The notes beneath the pieces are model-generated. The model searched no databases. It saw nothing but the letters and a program-made list of their open reading frames with translations, and was not told where the DNA came from. This document shows positions 6,527 to 12,302 of a DNA stretch of 39,602 nucleotides, piece after piece. The DNA lies in the IMG/VR virus record IMGVR_UViG_3300025162_000013, positions 1 through 39,602 of that record. One strand, given 5' to 3'. The stretch is from a virus. Position 1 is the stretch's first letter; each line of letters begins with the position of its first letter. Both the position numbers and the translations under genes were made by a program.

Positions 6527-7357
6527 TTATTTATTTTCAAAAGCCTTTTGTGCTCGGTACAACTGTACGCAAGCTACAGCGGCATCTTGAAGTTGATTAA
6601 TGTTATTATTTTCTACTGGTTTTAATTCTTTTGCTCCAAATGGAAATACAATATATTTATCAATTTTGTGTGGTTTTAATATTTTATTACCATCTTTATC
6701 AAATCCTCCATTAGTTTCAAATTGTATTGAGTATAAAGCACATTGAATAAATTGAGAAAAGAATGCTTCTTTTGAACTCTTAAAGTCTATAATAGACCAA
6801 TCTCCATTTTTTAATTCTGCGATACAATCTGTTATTCCTCCGAGCCAAAGTTTTTTGTGATAAACATAAACTTCAGAGCCTTTAAATTGTTTGATATTTT
6901 CTTCAGCCCATTTTGCGAAAGAAATTACTTTGTCATCCCATTTTTGAGTAAGTTCTTTTTTATCAAGCCCGATACCAGAATTGAATGCTATATGCCACTT
7001 TACATATTTTTCCAACTCAGCGTGCATATCAGTTCCCTTATCAGCCTTAGTATTTTTGTCTTCAAAGTGTGCAAATCTGGCTTTTTTGAATAAGGGATAT
7101 TTGATTTGTAGTTTGTCTATCGCTTCTTTTTTGTTATCTTGACTACAAGCTTCTAAGTATTCTTGTCTTATAGTTTCAATCTTTTCTCCTGTTTCAAGAC
7201 AAGTAACCGCTGCCATTTCAGCCGCCCACCAAGTTAGGTTTTTTCCTAAGACATCTATTACTGAAGTAGTTCCAGTAAGTTGAATTTCATTTAAAAGATG
7301 TGCGTGTTTTAACTTTCTTTCTTTATTGTTTTCTACAAACTGATATTCATTAGTCAT
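6527..7357 (-). CDS. RecB/Cas4-like PD-(D/E)XK exonuclease
   Basis: 276 aa. Motifs of the RecB-type nuclease: GTDMHAELEKY (His112), Glu162 in GSEVYVYHKKLWLGG, GGITD (Asp177), the core IIDFKSSK (Asp191, Lys193), and motif IV-type QCALYSIQFE (Gln205, Tyr209). Full-length for a phage exonuclease of this type. It should degrade one strand of dsDNA ends, feeding the SSB encoded directly downstream. The start ATG overlaps the end of the broken gene at 7350. Confidence 0.8.
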   Translation of the reverse strand: MTNEYQFVENNKERKLKHAHLLNEIQLTGTTSVIDVLGKNLTWWAAEMAAVTCLETGEKIETIRQEYLEACSQDNKKEAIDKLQIKYPLFKKARFAHFEDKNTKADKGTDMHAELEKYVKWHIAFNSGIGLDKKELTQKWDDKVISFAKWAEENIKQFKGSEVYVYHKKLWLGGITDCIAELKNGDWSIIDFKSSKEAFFSQFIQCALYSIQFETNGGFDKDGNKILKPHKIDKYIVFPFGAKELKPVENNNINQLQDAAVACVQLYRAQKAFENK

Positions 7358-7529
7358 TATGTTCAGCGAGTCTGTTTGCCTCGTTAATTAATTCTTCGGC
7401 TTTTGCTTTTCCATCTATAAGTCCTTACTTATAACCTGCATTAAAGGCTTCCACCTGTAACTTATTCATAGCATTTACTTGGTCTAATATGTTGTCTTGA
7501 AACTCTTTTGAGTCAAATATATTTTCCAT
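7350..7529 (-). pseudogene. Gene interrupted by an in-frame TAA (about 59 codons)
   Basis: From ATG at 7529: MENIFDSKEFQDNILDQVNA ... EAFNAGYK, then TAA (7425-7427), then GLIDGKAKAEELINEANRLA to a TAA overlapping the nuclease start. The downstream part is plainly coding in style and in frame; CAA-to-TAA would give NAGYKQGLIDGK. TATAAGT/ACTTATA repeats flank the stop. Could be a pseudogene, a read-through gene, or two peptides. The 100-bp leader upstream (7530-7629) holds CCTTATC/GATAAGG arms. Confidence 0.5.
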
Positions 7530-7629
7530 AATTGTTTCCCTGTGTTTCAGTTCCCCGATTGTCTGTTGCCCACCTTATCAGTAGGACAAACTCCTGAAAG
7601 AACCAGAACGCAAGGGATAAGGTTAATTT

Positions 7630-7791
7630 TTATTCTTCATCTTCTTTGTCTGGAAGAGTGTCCCAGTCTTCATCTTCGTCATCTTCTTCAATATCTTCTT
7701 CGTCCCATTCGGCTTGTTCATTTGCCCAGTCCATACCGAGTACATCTTCAGGATTTTCACCTGTTAATTCTTTAAATGTTTCTCTGTTCAT
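7630..7791 (-). CDS. Small very acidic protein (53 aa)
   Basis: C-terminal half is a run of Asp/Glu with Trp (AEWDEEDIEEDDEDEDWDTL). Such acidic small phage proteins can act as DNA mimics or inhibitors, but nothing here shows that. Located near the promoter-proximal end of the leftward operon. A plus-strand ORF over it is a shadow. Confidence 0.55.
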   Translation of the reverse strand: MNRETFKELTGENPEDVLGMDWANEQAEWDEEDIEEDDEDEDWDTLPDKEDEE

Positions 7792-7792
7792 A

Positions 7793-7909
7793 TTATTTAT
7801 TCAATCCTGCTATTAACATAATGCCGATAAAGCATATTGTTACTACCAGTCCTTGAACGAATAGAATTAACTTTGGGTGATTTATTTTAAATAATTTTTC
7901 TTGGTTCAT
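7793..7909 (-). CDS. Small membrane protein (38 aa)
   Basis: Basic N-terminus MNQEKLFKINHPK followed by one hydrophobic helix (LILFVQGLVVTICFIGIMLI). The stop is directly before the start of the acidic gene. Function unknown. Confidence 0.5.
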   Translation of the reverse strand: MNQEKLFKINHPKLILFVQGLVVTICFIGIMLIAGLNK

Positions 7910-7910
7910 T

Positions 7911-8057
7911 TTATTTTTTGTTAATTTTTACTTTTCCTTTTTCTTGCGAGCCGACCGATTTAATTCGCAAGCGTCTTATTTTTTGATTTAATGCTTCTAC
8001 GCTTCTTACCTGTTTTAGGCATTTCGGGCAAAGCATTTTTCTAATTTCTTTTTCCAT
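7911..8057 (-). CDS. First gene of the leftward operon: small CxxC basic protein (48 aa)
   Basis: Start chosen at the Met of MEKEIRKMLCPKCLKQVRSV (8057) because the longer frame begins inside the conserved leader RNA. One CPKC pair and a basic tail (RRLRIKSVG ... GKVKINKK) suggest nucleic-acid binding. As the first gene after promoter and leader RNA, it could be regulatory; that is inference. Confidence 0.55.
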   Translation of the reverse strand: MEKEIRKMLCPKCLKQVRSVEALNQKIRRLRIKSVGSQEKGKVKINKK

Positions 8058-8068
8058 AATTTTATTTA

Positions 8069-8173
8069 AAGCGGATAATGTTGGGATTTGCAATCTTGCG
8101 ATTTCTCGTTTAGGTCTGCCGTTATTACAGCATTAGAAAAGATTTTGTTTGTTTGTTCTTTTTTTCCCCGCTT
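8069..8173 (-). ncRNA. Conserved structured leader RNA, copy 2 (early leftward operon)
   Basis: Read on the minus strand: closing helix AAGCGG (8173-8168) / CCGCUU (8074-8069); hairpin UGCUG-UAAUAA-CGGCA (8132-8117); GACCUAAA; a 3-bp hairpin CGA-GAAA-UCG; then CAAGAUUGCAAA and UCCCAACA. The same order with different helix sequences occurs at 10505-10635 on the plus strand. It begins about 40 bases after the promoter and ends 11 bases before the first gene's start, so it is a 5' leader element. Confidence 0.6.
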
Positions 8174-8217
8174 ATAATTGGGACTCCCTTCGGAGCAGTT
8201 ATTGGGTGAACAAGTTA

Positions 8218-8246
8218 AGTATAATTTAAGTAAGCCGACAAGTCAA
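8218..8246 (-). promoter_or_regulatory. Early leftward sigma-70 promoter
   Basis: Minus strand TTGACT (8246-8241), 17-base spacer, TATACT (8223-8218). Transcription would start near 8211 and enter a small hairpin (CTCC-GAAG-GGAG) and then the conserved leader RNA before the first gene. Confidence 0.75.
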
Positions 8247-8281
8247 TAGCCGACACTTATGCACAGGTGCAAAACTCATTA

Positions 8282-8309
8282 TTGACATACGTTAAAAAAG
8301 TATTAAAAT
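8282..8309 (+). promoter_or_regulatory. Early rightward sigma-70 promoter
   Basis: TTGACA (8282-8287), 16-base spacer, TAAAAT (8304-8309). Divergent from the leftward promoter 36 bases away. Followed by an SD-led leader peptide and a hairpin before the replication initiator gene. Confidence 0.75.
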
Positions 8310-8332
8310 GAAAGATGTAAAGGAGAAAACTT

Positions 8333-8431
8333 ATGACAAATAATAATTTAATTTATTGCCAACAAGAGGTAGCGAATCAAAAAGGCGTCATAACCTTTCT
8401 CCGTTCGCTTCCTCTTTTTGGTTGGAAATAA
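8333..8431 (+). CDS. Leader peptide ORF upstream of the initiator (32 aa)
   Basis: Preceded by AAAGGAG at 8-base spacing, a good SD that most genes here lack. Peptide starts MTNNNLIYCQQEVANQKGVI and ends with TAA one base before the initiator ATG, so translation can couple. A long hairpin with a T-run lies inside the ORF, so ribosomes reading it would disturb that fold. No obvious run of regulatory codons. Confidence 0.55.
   Translation: MTNNNLIYCQQEVANQKGVITFLRSLPLFGWK
8364..8420 (+). terminator. Attenuator-like hairpin inside the leader ORF
   Basis: AAGAGG-t-AGCGAA (8364-8376) pairs with TTCGCT-t-CCTCTT (8404-8416), with an inner AAAGG (8381-8385) / CCTTT (8394-8398), followed directly by TTTT. 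This has the form of an intrinsic terminator 13 bases before the initiator gene and only about 50 bases after the promoter start, as in attenuation control. Confidence 0.6.
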
Positions 8432-8432
8432 A

Positions 8433-9191
8433 ATGGCAGAAAAAAAAGAAATTACATATACCTTAATTCTTCATCAAATAAGAAAAGAATTAAAATTAAC
8501 TTTAATGGAGTATTGTGTGGCAGATAGTATTTATCATCTTTCTAATAATCCTAAAAGTCAGGTAAAAGGTTGGTGTTATGCTTCAAAAGAAACAATGTCA
8601 AAAATGTTAGGTAGCACCAGAAAAACAATTTTTGAAACTATTAAAAAACTTATAGAAAAAGGTTTTGTTGAAAAAGACGAAGAAACAAAACATATCAGAA
8701 CAACTTCAAATTGGTATGAAGGTGTTGTTTTAGTCAAAGCAAAAATAGAGTATAACGAAATTACACAAGGTATAACGAAAGGTGATAGGGGTATAACGAA
8801 AGGTGATAGCAGACTATCACGAAAGGTTACACCAGACTATAACGAAACTACACCCAATATATATACTAATAATGATAATAATAAAGAAACTAATAAAGAA
8901 TCAGCGGACAAGTCCGCAGGTAAAGATGTTAATGATTTAATAGATTTATTTAAAAGCATAAATCCTTCTTATAGGAAATTCTTCGGGAATAAAACGCAAA
9001 GGTCGGCCCTTGAAAGAATGTTGGAACGGATAGACAAAGAAACTTTGGTGCGAGCAATTCAGTCATTGCCTAAAACAAACCTTGAAAAATATGCCCCTAA
9101 AATTACCACTCCGTTGCAGTTAGAAGATAAAATGGGAAGTTTAATAGCATATATTCAAAGTAAAAAAACAACTAATCCAATTTTTATATGA
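8433..9191 (+). CDS. Replication initiator / helicase-loader-like winged-helix protein
   Basis: 252 aa. ATG at 8433 (MAEKKEITYTLILHQIRKEL); a TTG five codons upstream is less likely. Residues about 15-100 form a winged helix-turn-helix (WCYASKETMSKMLGSTRKTI then LIEKGFVEKDEE), as in phage initiators and DnaD/lambda-O-like proteins. The middle (about 105-170) is low complexity, encoded by DNA repeats that look like iterons. The C-terminus (about 170-250, DLIDLFKSINPSYRKFFGNK ... LEDKMGSLIAYIQSK) is a recurrent phage domain. It probably binds its own gene to start replication. Confidence 0.65.
   Translation: MAEKKEITYTLILHQIRKELKLTLMEYCVADSIYHLSNNPKSQVKGWCYASKETMSKMLGSTRKTIFETIKKLIEKGFVEKDEETKHIRTTSNWYEGVVLVKAKIEYNEITQGITKGDRGITKGDSRLSRKVTPDYNETTPNIYTNNDNNKETNKESADKSAGKDVNDLIDLFKSINPSYRKFFGNKTQRSALERMLERIDKETLVRAIQSLPKTNLEKYAPKITTPLQLEDKMGSLIAYIQSKKTTNPIFI
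8751..8900. other. Putative replication origin: five iterons plus AT-rich tract
   Basis: Near-repeats of TATAACGAAAGGTGATAG start at 8751, 8771, 8792, 8815 (TATCACGAAAGGTTACACC) and 8838 (TATAACGAAACTACACC), spaced 20-23 bp, about two helical turns. They are followed by an AT-rich stretch 8855-8900 (ATATATATAC, then AATGATAATAATAAAG). The layout inside the initiator gene is like lambda ori inside gene O. Confidence 0.6.
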
Positions 9192-9511
9192 AACAACAAA
9201 TTTTTAATTACCAGTTATTTTTATTCGGTAATAAAGGAGAATTTATAACACTTACACAGGTTCAAGGTCAGCAAATTACAATGATTTTAACCACAGACGC
9301 AACCAGAAAATTTATAGCGATAGGAGAAGATGTGATAAATACTTCTGCCATTGAAAGAATAATCAGAGTTCCTGCAATAGTTAAAATAATAGATTATACA
9401 AAGCAAAGCCAAGAAAGAGAAGAGCCAGAGATTAGGGAATTAACAAGCGAAGAATTAAAAATACAAAAAATGTTAGATACGGCAAAAAATAAAATTAAAT
9501 TATTGAACTAA
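9188..9511 (+). CDS. Hypothetical early protein (107 aa)
   Basis: Overlaps the initiator stop by 4 bases (ATGA). The N-terminal half is beta-rich (FLFGNKGEFITLTQVQGQQI) and may be a small beta-barrel or SH3/OB-like fold. The C-terminus is a charged helix (REEPEIRELTSEELKIQKML). Not recognised. Confidence 0.6.
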   Translation: MKQQIFNYQLFLFGNKGEFITLTQVQGQQITMILTTDATRKFIAIGEDVINTSAIERIIRVPAIVKIIDYTKQSQEREEPEIRELTSEELKIQKMLDTAKNKIKLLN

Positions 9512-9512
9512 A

Positions 9513-9854
9513 ATGGAACTAATAAAATTCGGCAATTATAAAGATTTAGAAAAATCATCAGAATTTCAACAAGGGATAAAAGATTTTAAAGAAAAAAAGA
9601 TAAAAAATGAAGGAGTTAAGTTTAAATGGTATTCAAAAGTTATTACTAAAAAAGAATGGGAAATTTTTTCAAAAGTTGGCAGTTATTCTTTTTTAGATGA
9701 AGATGGCGGAAATGTTAGAGTTGGTTTTTTGGCGGTTAATGAACCATTTAATTGTTTAGAGATTACAGATATAGACGACTTAATGAAAATTCAAAGATAT
9801 CGTGAGGCAACTAATAGTTTTCCTCAACCAATGGAAATAAAAAAAACGATATGA
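9513..9854 (+). CDS. Hypothetical early protein (113 aa)
   Basis: Lys-rich N-terminus (FQQGIKDFKEKKIKNEG), then alternating beta segments (SYSFLDEDGGNVRVGFLAVN, CLEITDIDDL). Stop overlaps the NinG-like gene start. No function assigned. Confidence 0.55.
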   Translation: MELIKFGNYKDLEKSSEFQQGIKDFKEKKIKNEGVKFKWYSKVITKKEWEIFSKVGSYSFLDEDGGNVRVGFLAVNEPFNCLEITDIDDLMKIQRYREATNSFPQPMEIKKTI

Positions 9855-10249
9855 AGCCACTACCCAACAGCGTTCAAAAATTAAAACCAATAGCCGATAA
9901 ATACTTTTCATTATACGTACGGACTTATTATTCAAAAGACGGAATTTGTGAATGTTATACTTGCGATAAAAAGTTTCCGATTAAAGAAATTGATTGTGGT
10001 CATTATGTTTCAAGGACTTGCGGAAATTTAAGATACGATATTAGGAATGTCCGACCACAATGCAAATGGTGCAACAGATTTTGTGAAGGTAAAAAAGACG
10101 AATTCAGTTTAAGGTTAGAAGCAGAAACTCCTGGAATTTTGAAAGATTTGAATAAGTGGAAATACATAATTGTGCCTTTCAAAGTTGCTGATTTATTGGA
10201 AATCATAAAAGAAAATAAAGAAAAATTGAAGGATATTGACAAGATTTAA
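9851..10249 (+). CDS. ninG: NinG/Rap-like recombination nuclease
   Basis: 132 aa. Carries the NinG pattern: zinc cysteines C33-C35-C38 (ICECYTC), DCGHYVSR (His51), LRYDIRNVRPQCKWCNRF (Cys71, Cys74, Asn75) and EGKKDEF, a zinc-bound HNH-type core. Lambda NinG (Rap) cuts branched DNA and Holliday junctions, so it would process recombination or replication intermediates before packaging. The start overlaps the previous gene by 4 bases. Shorter than lambda NinG, covering the core domain only. Confidence 0.75.
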   Translation: MKPLPNSVQKLKPIADKYFSLYVRTYYSKDGICECYTCDKKFPIKEIDCGHYVSRTCGNLRYDIRNVRPQCKWCNRFCEGKKDEFSLRLEAETPGILKDLNKWKYIIVPFKVADLLEIIKENKEKLKDIDKI

Positions 10250-10264
10250 ATTCAGGAGTAAAAT
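10236..10264 (+). promoter_or_regulatory. Sigma-70 promoter at the end of the ninG-like gene
   Basis: TTGACA (10236-10241), 17-base spacer, TAAAAT (10259-10264); a TATAAT directly follows. Predicted start near 10271, so the transcript would begin almost exactly at the interleaved inverted repeat at 10275. Confidence 0.65.
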
Positions 10265-10274
10265 TATAATATAA

Positions 10275-10327
10275 TGCTTTGTGTTTAGAAATGACAGGAT
10301 TACTCACAAAGCAGTCCTGTCTTTTTT
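10275..10327 (+). promoter_or_regulatory. Interleaved inverted repeats (pseudoknot or switch) with T-run, element A
   Basis: Arm a TGCTTTGTG (10275-10283) pairs with CACAAAGCA (10305-10313); arm b GACAGGA (10293-10299) pairs with TCCTGTC (10315-10321), followed by TTTTTT. Order a-b-a'-b', so the two hairpins interlock. The b hairpin with its T-run alone is a good intrinsic terminator; arm a would compete with it. Confidence 0.6.
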
Positions 10328-10345
10328 AAAGCAAACTAAAAAACT

Positions 10346-10492
10346 ATGAAAACAAAAGAAGAATTACAACAAAGAGTTCAGATTATAAATCAACAAATCT
10401 CACAACTCCACGATGAAGGCATAAAAATTGTCGGGCAGTTAGAATTGTTAGAACAAATAGAAAAAGAAAAAGTAATTGAAGCTCCTAAATAA
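10346..10492 (+). CDS. Small coiled-coil hypothetical protein (48 aa)
   Basis: Starts MKTKEELQQRVQIINQQISQ and continues as an amphipathic, probably coiled-coil helix ending EKEKVIEAPK. Lies between two structured RNA elements. Function unknown. Confidence 0.5.
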   Translation: MKTKEELQQRVQIINQQISQLHDEGIKIVGQLELLEQIEKEKVIEAPK

Positions 10493-10504
10493 TTAAATAA
10501 ATAT

Positions 10505-10635
10505 AAGCGGTGTGGTGTCCGACAATTAAACAAAACGGATAACAAGTGAGTATAGATATTACTCAGACCTAAACCTCGTGTTCGTTTCGACACAACAGGA
10601 GGCAAGGTTGCAAAATCCCAACAGGTATTCCGCTT
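10505..10635 (+). ncRNA. Conserved structured RNA, copy 1
   Basis: Closing helix AAGCGG (10505-10510) / CCGCUU (10630-10635). Inside: UCCG/CGGA; hairpin UGAGUA (10547-10552) / UACUCA (10560-10565); GACCUAAA; helix CCUC-GUGU / ACAC..GAGG (10574-10602); then CAAGGUUGCAAAA and UCCCAACA. The copy at 8069-8173 (minus) keeps the unpaired blocks while both hairpins differ in sequence but still pair. It lies between small early genes; it could be a cis leader or a free small RNA. No Rfam family recognised. Confidence 0.6.
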
Positions 10636-10668
10636 TAATAAGTTTATAAATAATTAAATAAAAAAACA

Positions 10669-10878
10669 ATGGAATTTACAAAAAAACAAATAGAAGATAT
10701 TACAGCAAGAGAATTAGAATGTTTAGAGTTTTTAAAAGAACATCAAATGTGTCCGTCAGTTAAAATGGTTGCGGTAAATGTAGGAAACGATTGTTTTGCA
10801 ATGCGTGCTATCCCTTTTTTAAATGATTTAAAATATCAGGAAAAGGTTTTACCACAAGACTTACCTGTAAAAGAATAA
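10669..10878 (+). CDS. Hypothetical early protein (69 aa)
   Basis: Helical N-terminus (MEFTKKQIEDITARELECLE), then CPSVKMVAVNVGNDCFAMRA. It follows the conserved RNA by 33 bases, so may be its regulated gene. Not recognised. Confidence 0.55.
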   Translation: MEFTKKQIEDITARELECLEFLKEHQMCPSVKMVAVNVGNDCFAMRAIPFLNDLKYQEKVLPQDLPVKE

Positions 10879-10879
10879 T

Positions 10880-11053
10880 ATGAAATGTTTTTATCATAAA
10901 TTTATAGAACTTCGGGGACAACTTATTTGTGAGAAATGCGGTTTGTTATGGGAAGAAAGTCAAAAGAAAGTTAAAAGAAATATATTAGGTCAAATAAAAA
11001 AGTCAGTTATAATCCGTAAAGAAAACTTAGACGAAATTTTAAAAGATAAATAA
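10880..11053 (+). CDS. Small zinc-binding-like protein (57 aa)
   Basis: MKCFYHKFIELRGQLICEKC: a C..H and CEKCG arrangement resembling a small zinc finger, followed by a Lys-rich helix. It starts two bases after the previous stop and ends one base before the GroES-like gene, so is in the same operon. Confidence 0.5.
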   Translation: MKCFYHKFIELRGQLICEKCGLLWEESQKKVKRNILGQIKKSVIIRKENLDEILKDK

Positions 11054-11054
11054 A

Positions 11055-11309
11055 ATGTCAAAACTTTTACCACTTGGAGATTATTTACTTATTGAACCCA
11101 TTGAAAAAGAACAGGTGCTTGTTTCAGATGACGAGATACTTTGTACTTATGGAAAAGTTCTTGCAATTGGAAATAAAGCCGATAAAGAATTTTTAAATAA
11201 GATTGTTGGTTATGAAATCTGGGGAGTTCGTACTATTGAGATTGGCGAGAAAAAACATTATCTTATTTCACAAAATAGCGATTTTTTATTGGGTGAAATT
11301 ATCCTATGA
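11055..11309 (+). CDS. groES: GroES-like co-chaperonin
   Basis: 84 aa. Matches the Cpn10 barrel: LLPLGDYLLIEPIEKEQ, GKVLAIGNK, VGYEIWGVRTIEIGEKKHYL and a final LISQNSDFLLGEII. Bacterial GroES is about 95-97 aa; the loss is mostly in the mobile-loop region (here EKEQVLVSDDEILCTY), where VLV could stand in for the GroEL-binding hydrophobic tripeptide. It would cap a GroEL ring, most likely the phage's own GroEL encoded 1.4 kb downstream. The stop overlaps the next start (ATGA). Confidence 0.8.
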   Translation: MSKLLPLGDYLLIEPIEKEQVLVSDDEILCTYGKVLAIGNKADKEFLNKIVGYEIWGVRTIEIGEKKHYLISQNSDFLLGEIIL

Positions 11310-11536
11310 TTGGTACAGAATTATCAAACTGCAAGGAAGGGTGGCTACACGACTTTATTCTTTTAAGACAATTACCAAACGGAGTAGAGGAAGGTTGCAG
11401 GAAATGTCGCCAAAAAAGATATTACAAAATTGAGAATGGAAAAATAAATAATTTACTTTATTTAAAAGAACATATCCGCTCGGCACTGCCGAAATCACAT
11501 AGACTTTTTAAACGAGAATATGAAAAAAAGATATAA
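11306..11536 (+). CDS. Hypothetical early protein (76 aa)
   Basis: Start overlaps the GroES stop, so translation is coupled. Begins MIGTELSNCKEGWLHDFILL with an EGCRKCRQKRYY segment (paired Cys, basic), possibly a small zinc site. Function unknown; physical linkage to GroES is the only hint. Confidence 0.5.
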   Translation: MIGTELSNCKEGWLHDFILLRQLPNGVEEGCRKCRQKRYYKIENGKINNLLYLKEHIRSALPKSHRLFKREYEKKI

Positions 11537-11768
11537 ACTAAAAGAAGAAATTACTGCTTGGAATTATCAATTTAAAAGCAAACTTCCTACTAAAAAAGAA
11601 GAACAAGATTTTATTAAAAATTTAAAACCCTCCCAAAAACAATATACAATTTTTACTTTTCCATCACAAGAAGAAATGCATCCAGATATAAAATGTAAGC
11701 CAGTTTATTTTAAATGGTATCAAAAAATATTTAGAAAATTATTAAATAAAGATGATTGGGATTTATAA
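11520..11768 (+). CDS. Hypothetical early protein (82 aa)
   Basis: Basic protein starting MKKRYKLKEEITAWNYQFKS, with FTFPSQEEMHPDIKCKPVYF in the middle. Overlaps the previous gene by 17 bases. Not recognised. Confidence 0.5.
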   Translation: MKKRYKLKEEITAWNYQFKSKLPTKKEEQDFIKNLKPSQKQYTIFTFPSQEEMHPDIKCKPVYFKWYQKIFRKLLNKDDWDL

Positions 11769-11772
11769 AATT

Positions 11773-11940
11773 ATGAAAACCTACGAAATTATAAAAAAGA
11801 AACTAAACGGAAGCGATACAGATTTATCTCACGTTATTGCTTATTGTTTAGCTTTAAAAGGATTTAGTATCTCAGAAGAAGATTATAACAAGTTGCCTGA
11901 GATGTTTAAGACATATTTTACCGATGAGCCACAACTATAA
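11773..11940 (+). CDS. Small hypothetical protein (55 aa)
   Basis: Start at 11773 (MKTYEIIKKKLNGSDTDLSH) fits the A-rich leader better than the in-frame ATG 21 bases upstream, which lies inside the previous gene. Helical and mixed charge. Function unknown. Confidence 0.5.
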   Translation: MKTYEIIKKKLNGSDTDLSHVIAYCLALKGFSISEEDYNKLPEMFKTYFTDEPQL

Positions 11941-12055
11941 AAGGTTAACTTTTAGGAAAGTACCGATAAAAGCTAATACGCTTATTAAGTTTTCAATATG
12001 GTTAATATGGGAGCTCATTAGAAATAAAAAAGTAAGTATTACAACATACGATTAA
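11924..12055 (+). CDS. Small basic, partly hydrophobic protein (43 aa)
   Basis: Overlaps the previous gene by 17 bases and ends directly at the next ATG. Basic N-terminus (MSHNYKRLTFRKVPIKANTL) and an aromatic/hydrophobic stretch (IKFSIWLIWELI). Possibly membrane-associated; unknown. Confidence 0.4.
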   Translation: MSHNYKRLTFRKVPIKANTLIKFSIWLIWELIRNKKVSITTYD

Positions 12056-12241
12056 ATGCCAAGCGATAATATCACATTTGAAAAAGAACTTCAAGAAAAA
12101 TTGCTAAATGGTATTAGTAAAGTTTCTTGTAATTATTTTACAGAAGAAAAAGCTAAGAAAGTTATTAAGATTATGAAAAAGTGGTTTTTATCTTCAGAAA
12201 GAAAAATAGAAGAAATAAATAAGGTTTTAGAAAATAATTAA
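12056..12241 (+). CDS. GroEL N-terminus-like fragment (61 aa)
   Basis: Residues 3-23 (SDNITFEKELQEKLLNGISK) align with the start of the downstream GroEL (SDSNIILGDELQQKLISGIS): about 14 of 22 identical with one gap. After SKV the sequence diverges into a Lys-rich helix (EEKAKKVIKIMKKWF). It lacks the ATP-site GPKG motif. An HNH gene and an interleaved repeat separate it from the full gene. Likely a partial duplication of the groEL 5' end; it may or may not be functional. Confidence 0.55.
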   Translation: MPSDNITFEKELQEKLLNGISKVSCNYFTEEKAKKVIKIMKKWFLSSERKIEEINKVLENN

Positions 12242-12292
12242 CTTGTAATTCCTATCGGGCGGCTTTCTTACAAGTTGGCTGTCCGACAGGGA
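12240..12292 (+). promoter_or_regulatory. Interleaved inverted repeats before the HNH gene, element B
   Basis: Arm a AACTTGTAA (12240-12248) pairs with TTACAAGTT (12268-12276). Arm b TTCCTATCGGGCGGCT (12249-12264) pairs with GGCTGTCCGACAGGGA (12277-12292) over 16 positions with one A-C mismatch and four G-U pairs. Arms abut with no linker. The same layout and lengths occur before the HNH gene at 18946. It ends 10 bases before the ATG. Confidence 0.6.
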
Positions 12293-12302
12293 TAAAAAAT
12301 AT

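Noticed and set aside
5403-7529. Reassignment of TAA to Gln as a genetic code change
   Set aside because: Most genes end cleanly in TAA, often overlapping the next start, so general recoding would fuse them; two local nonsense changes fit better.
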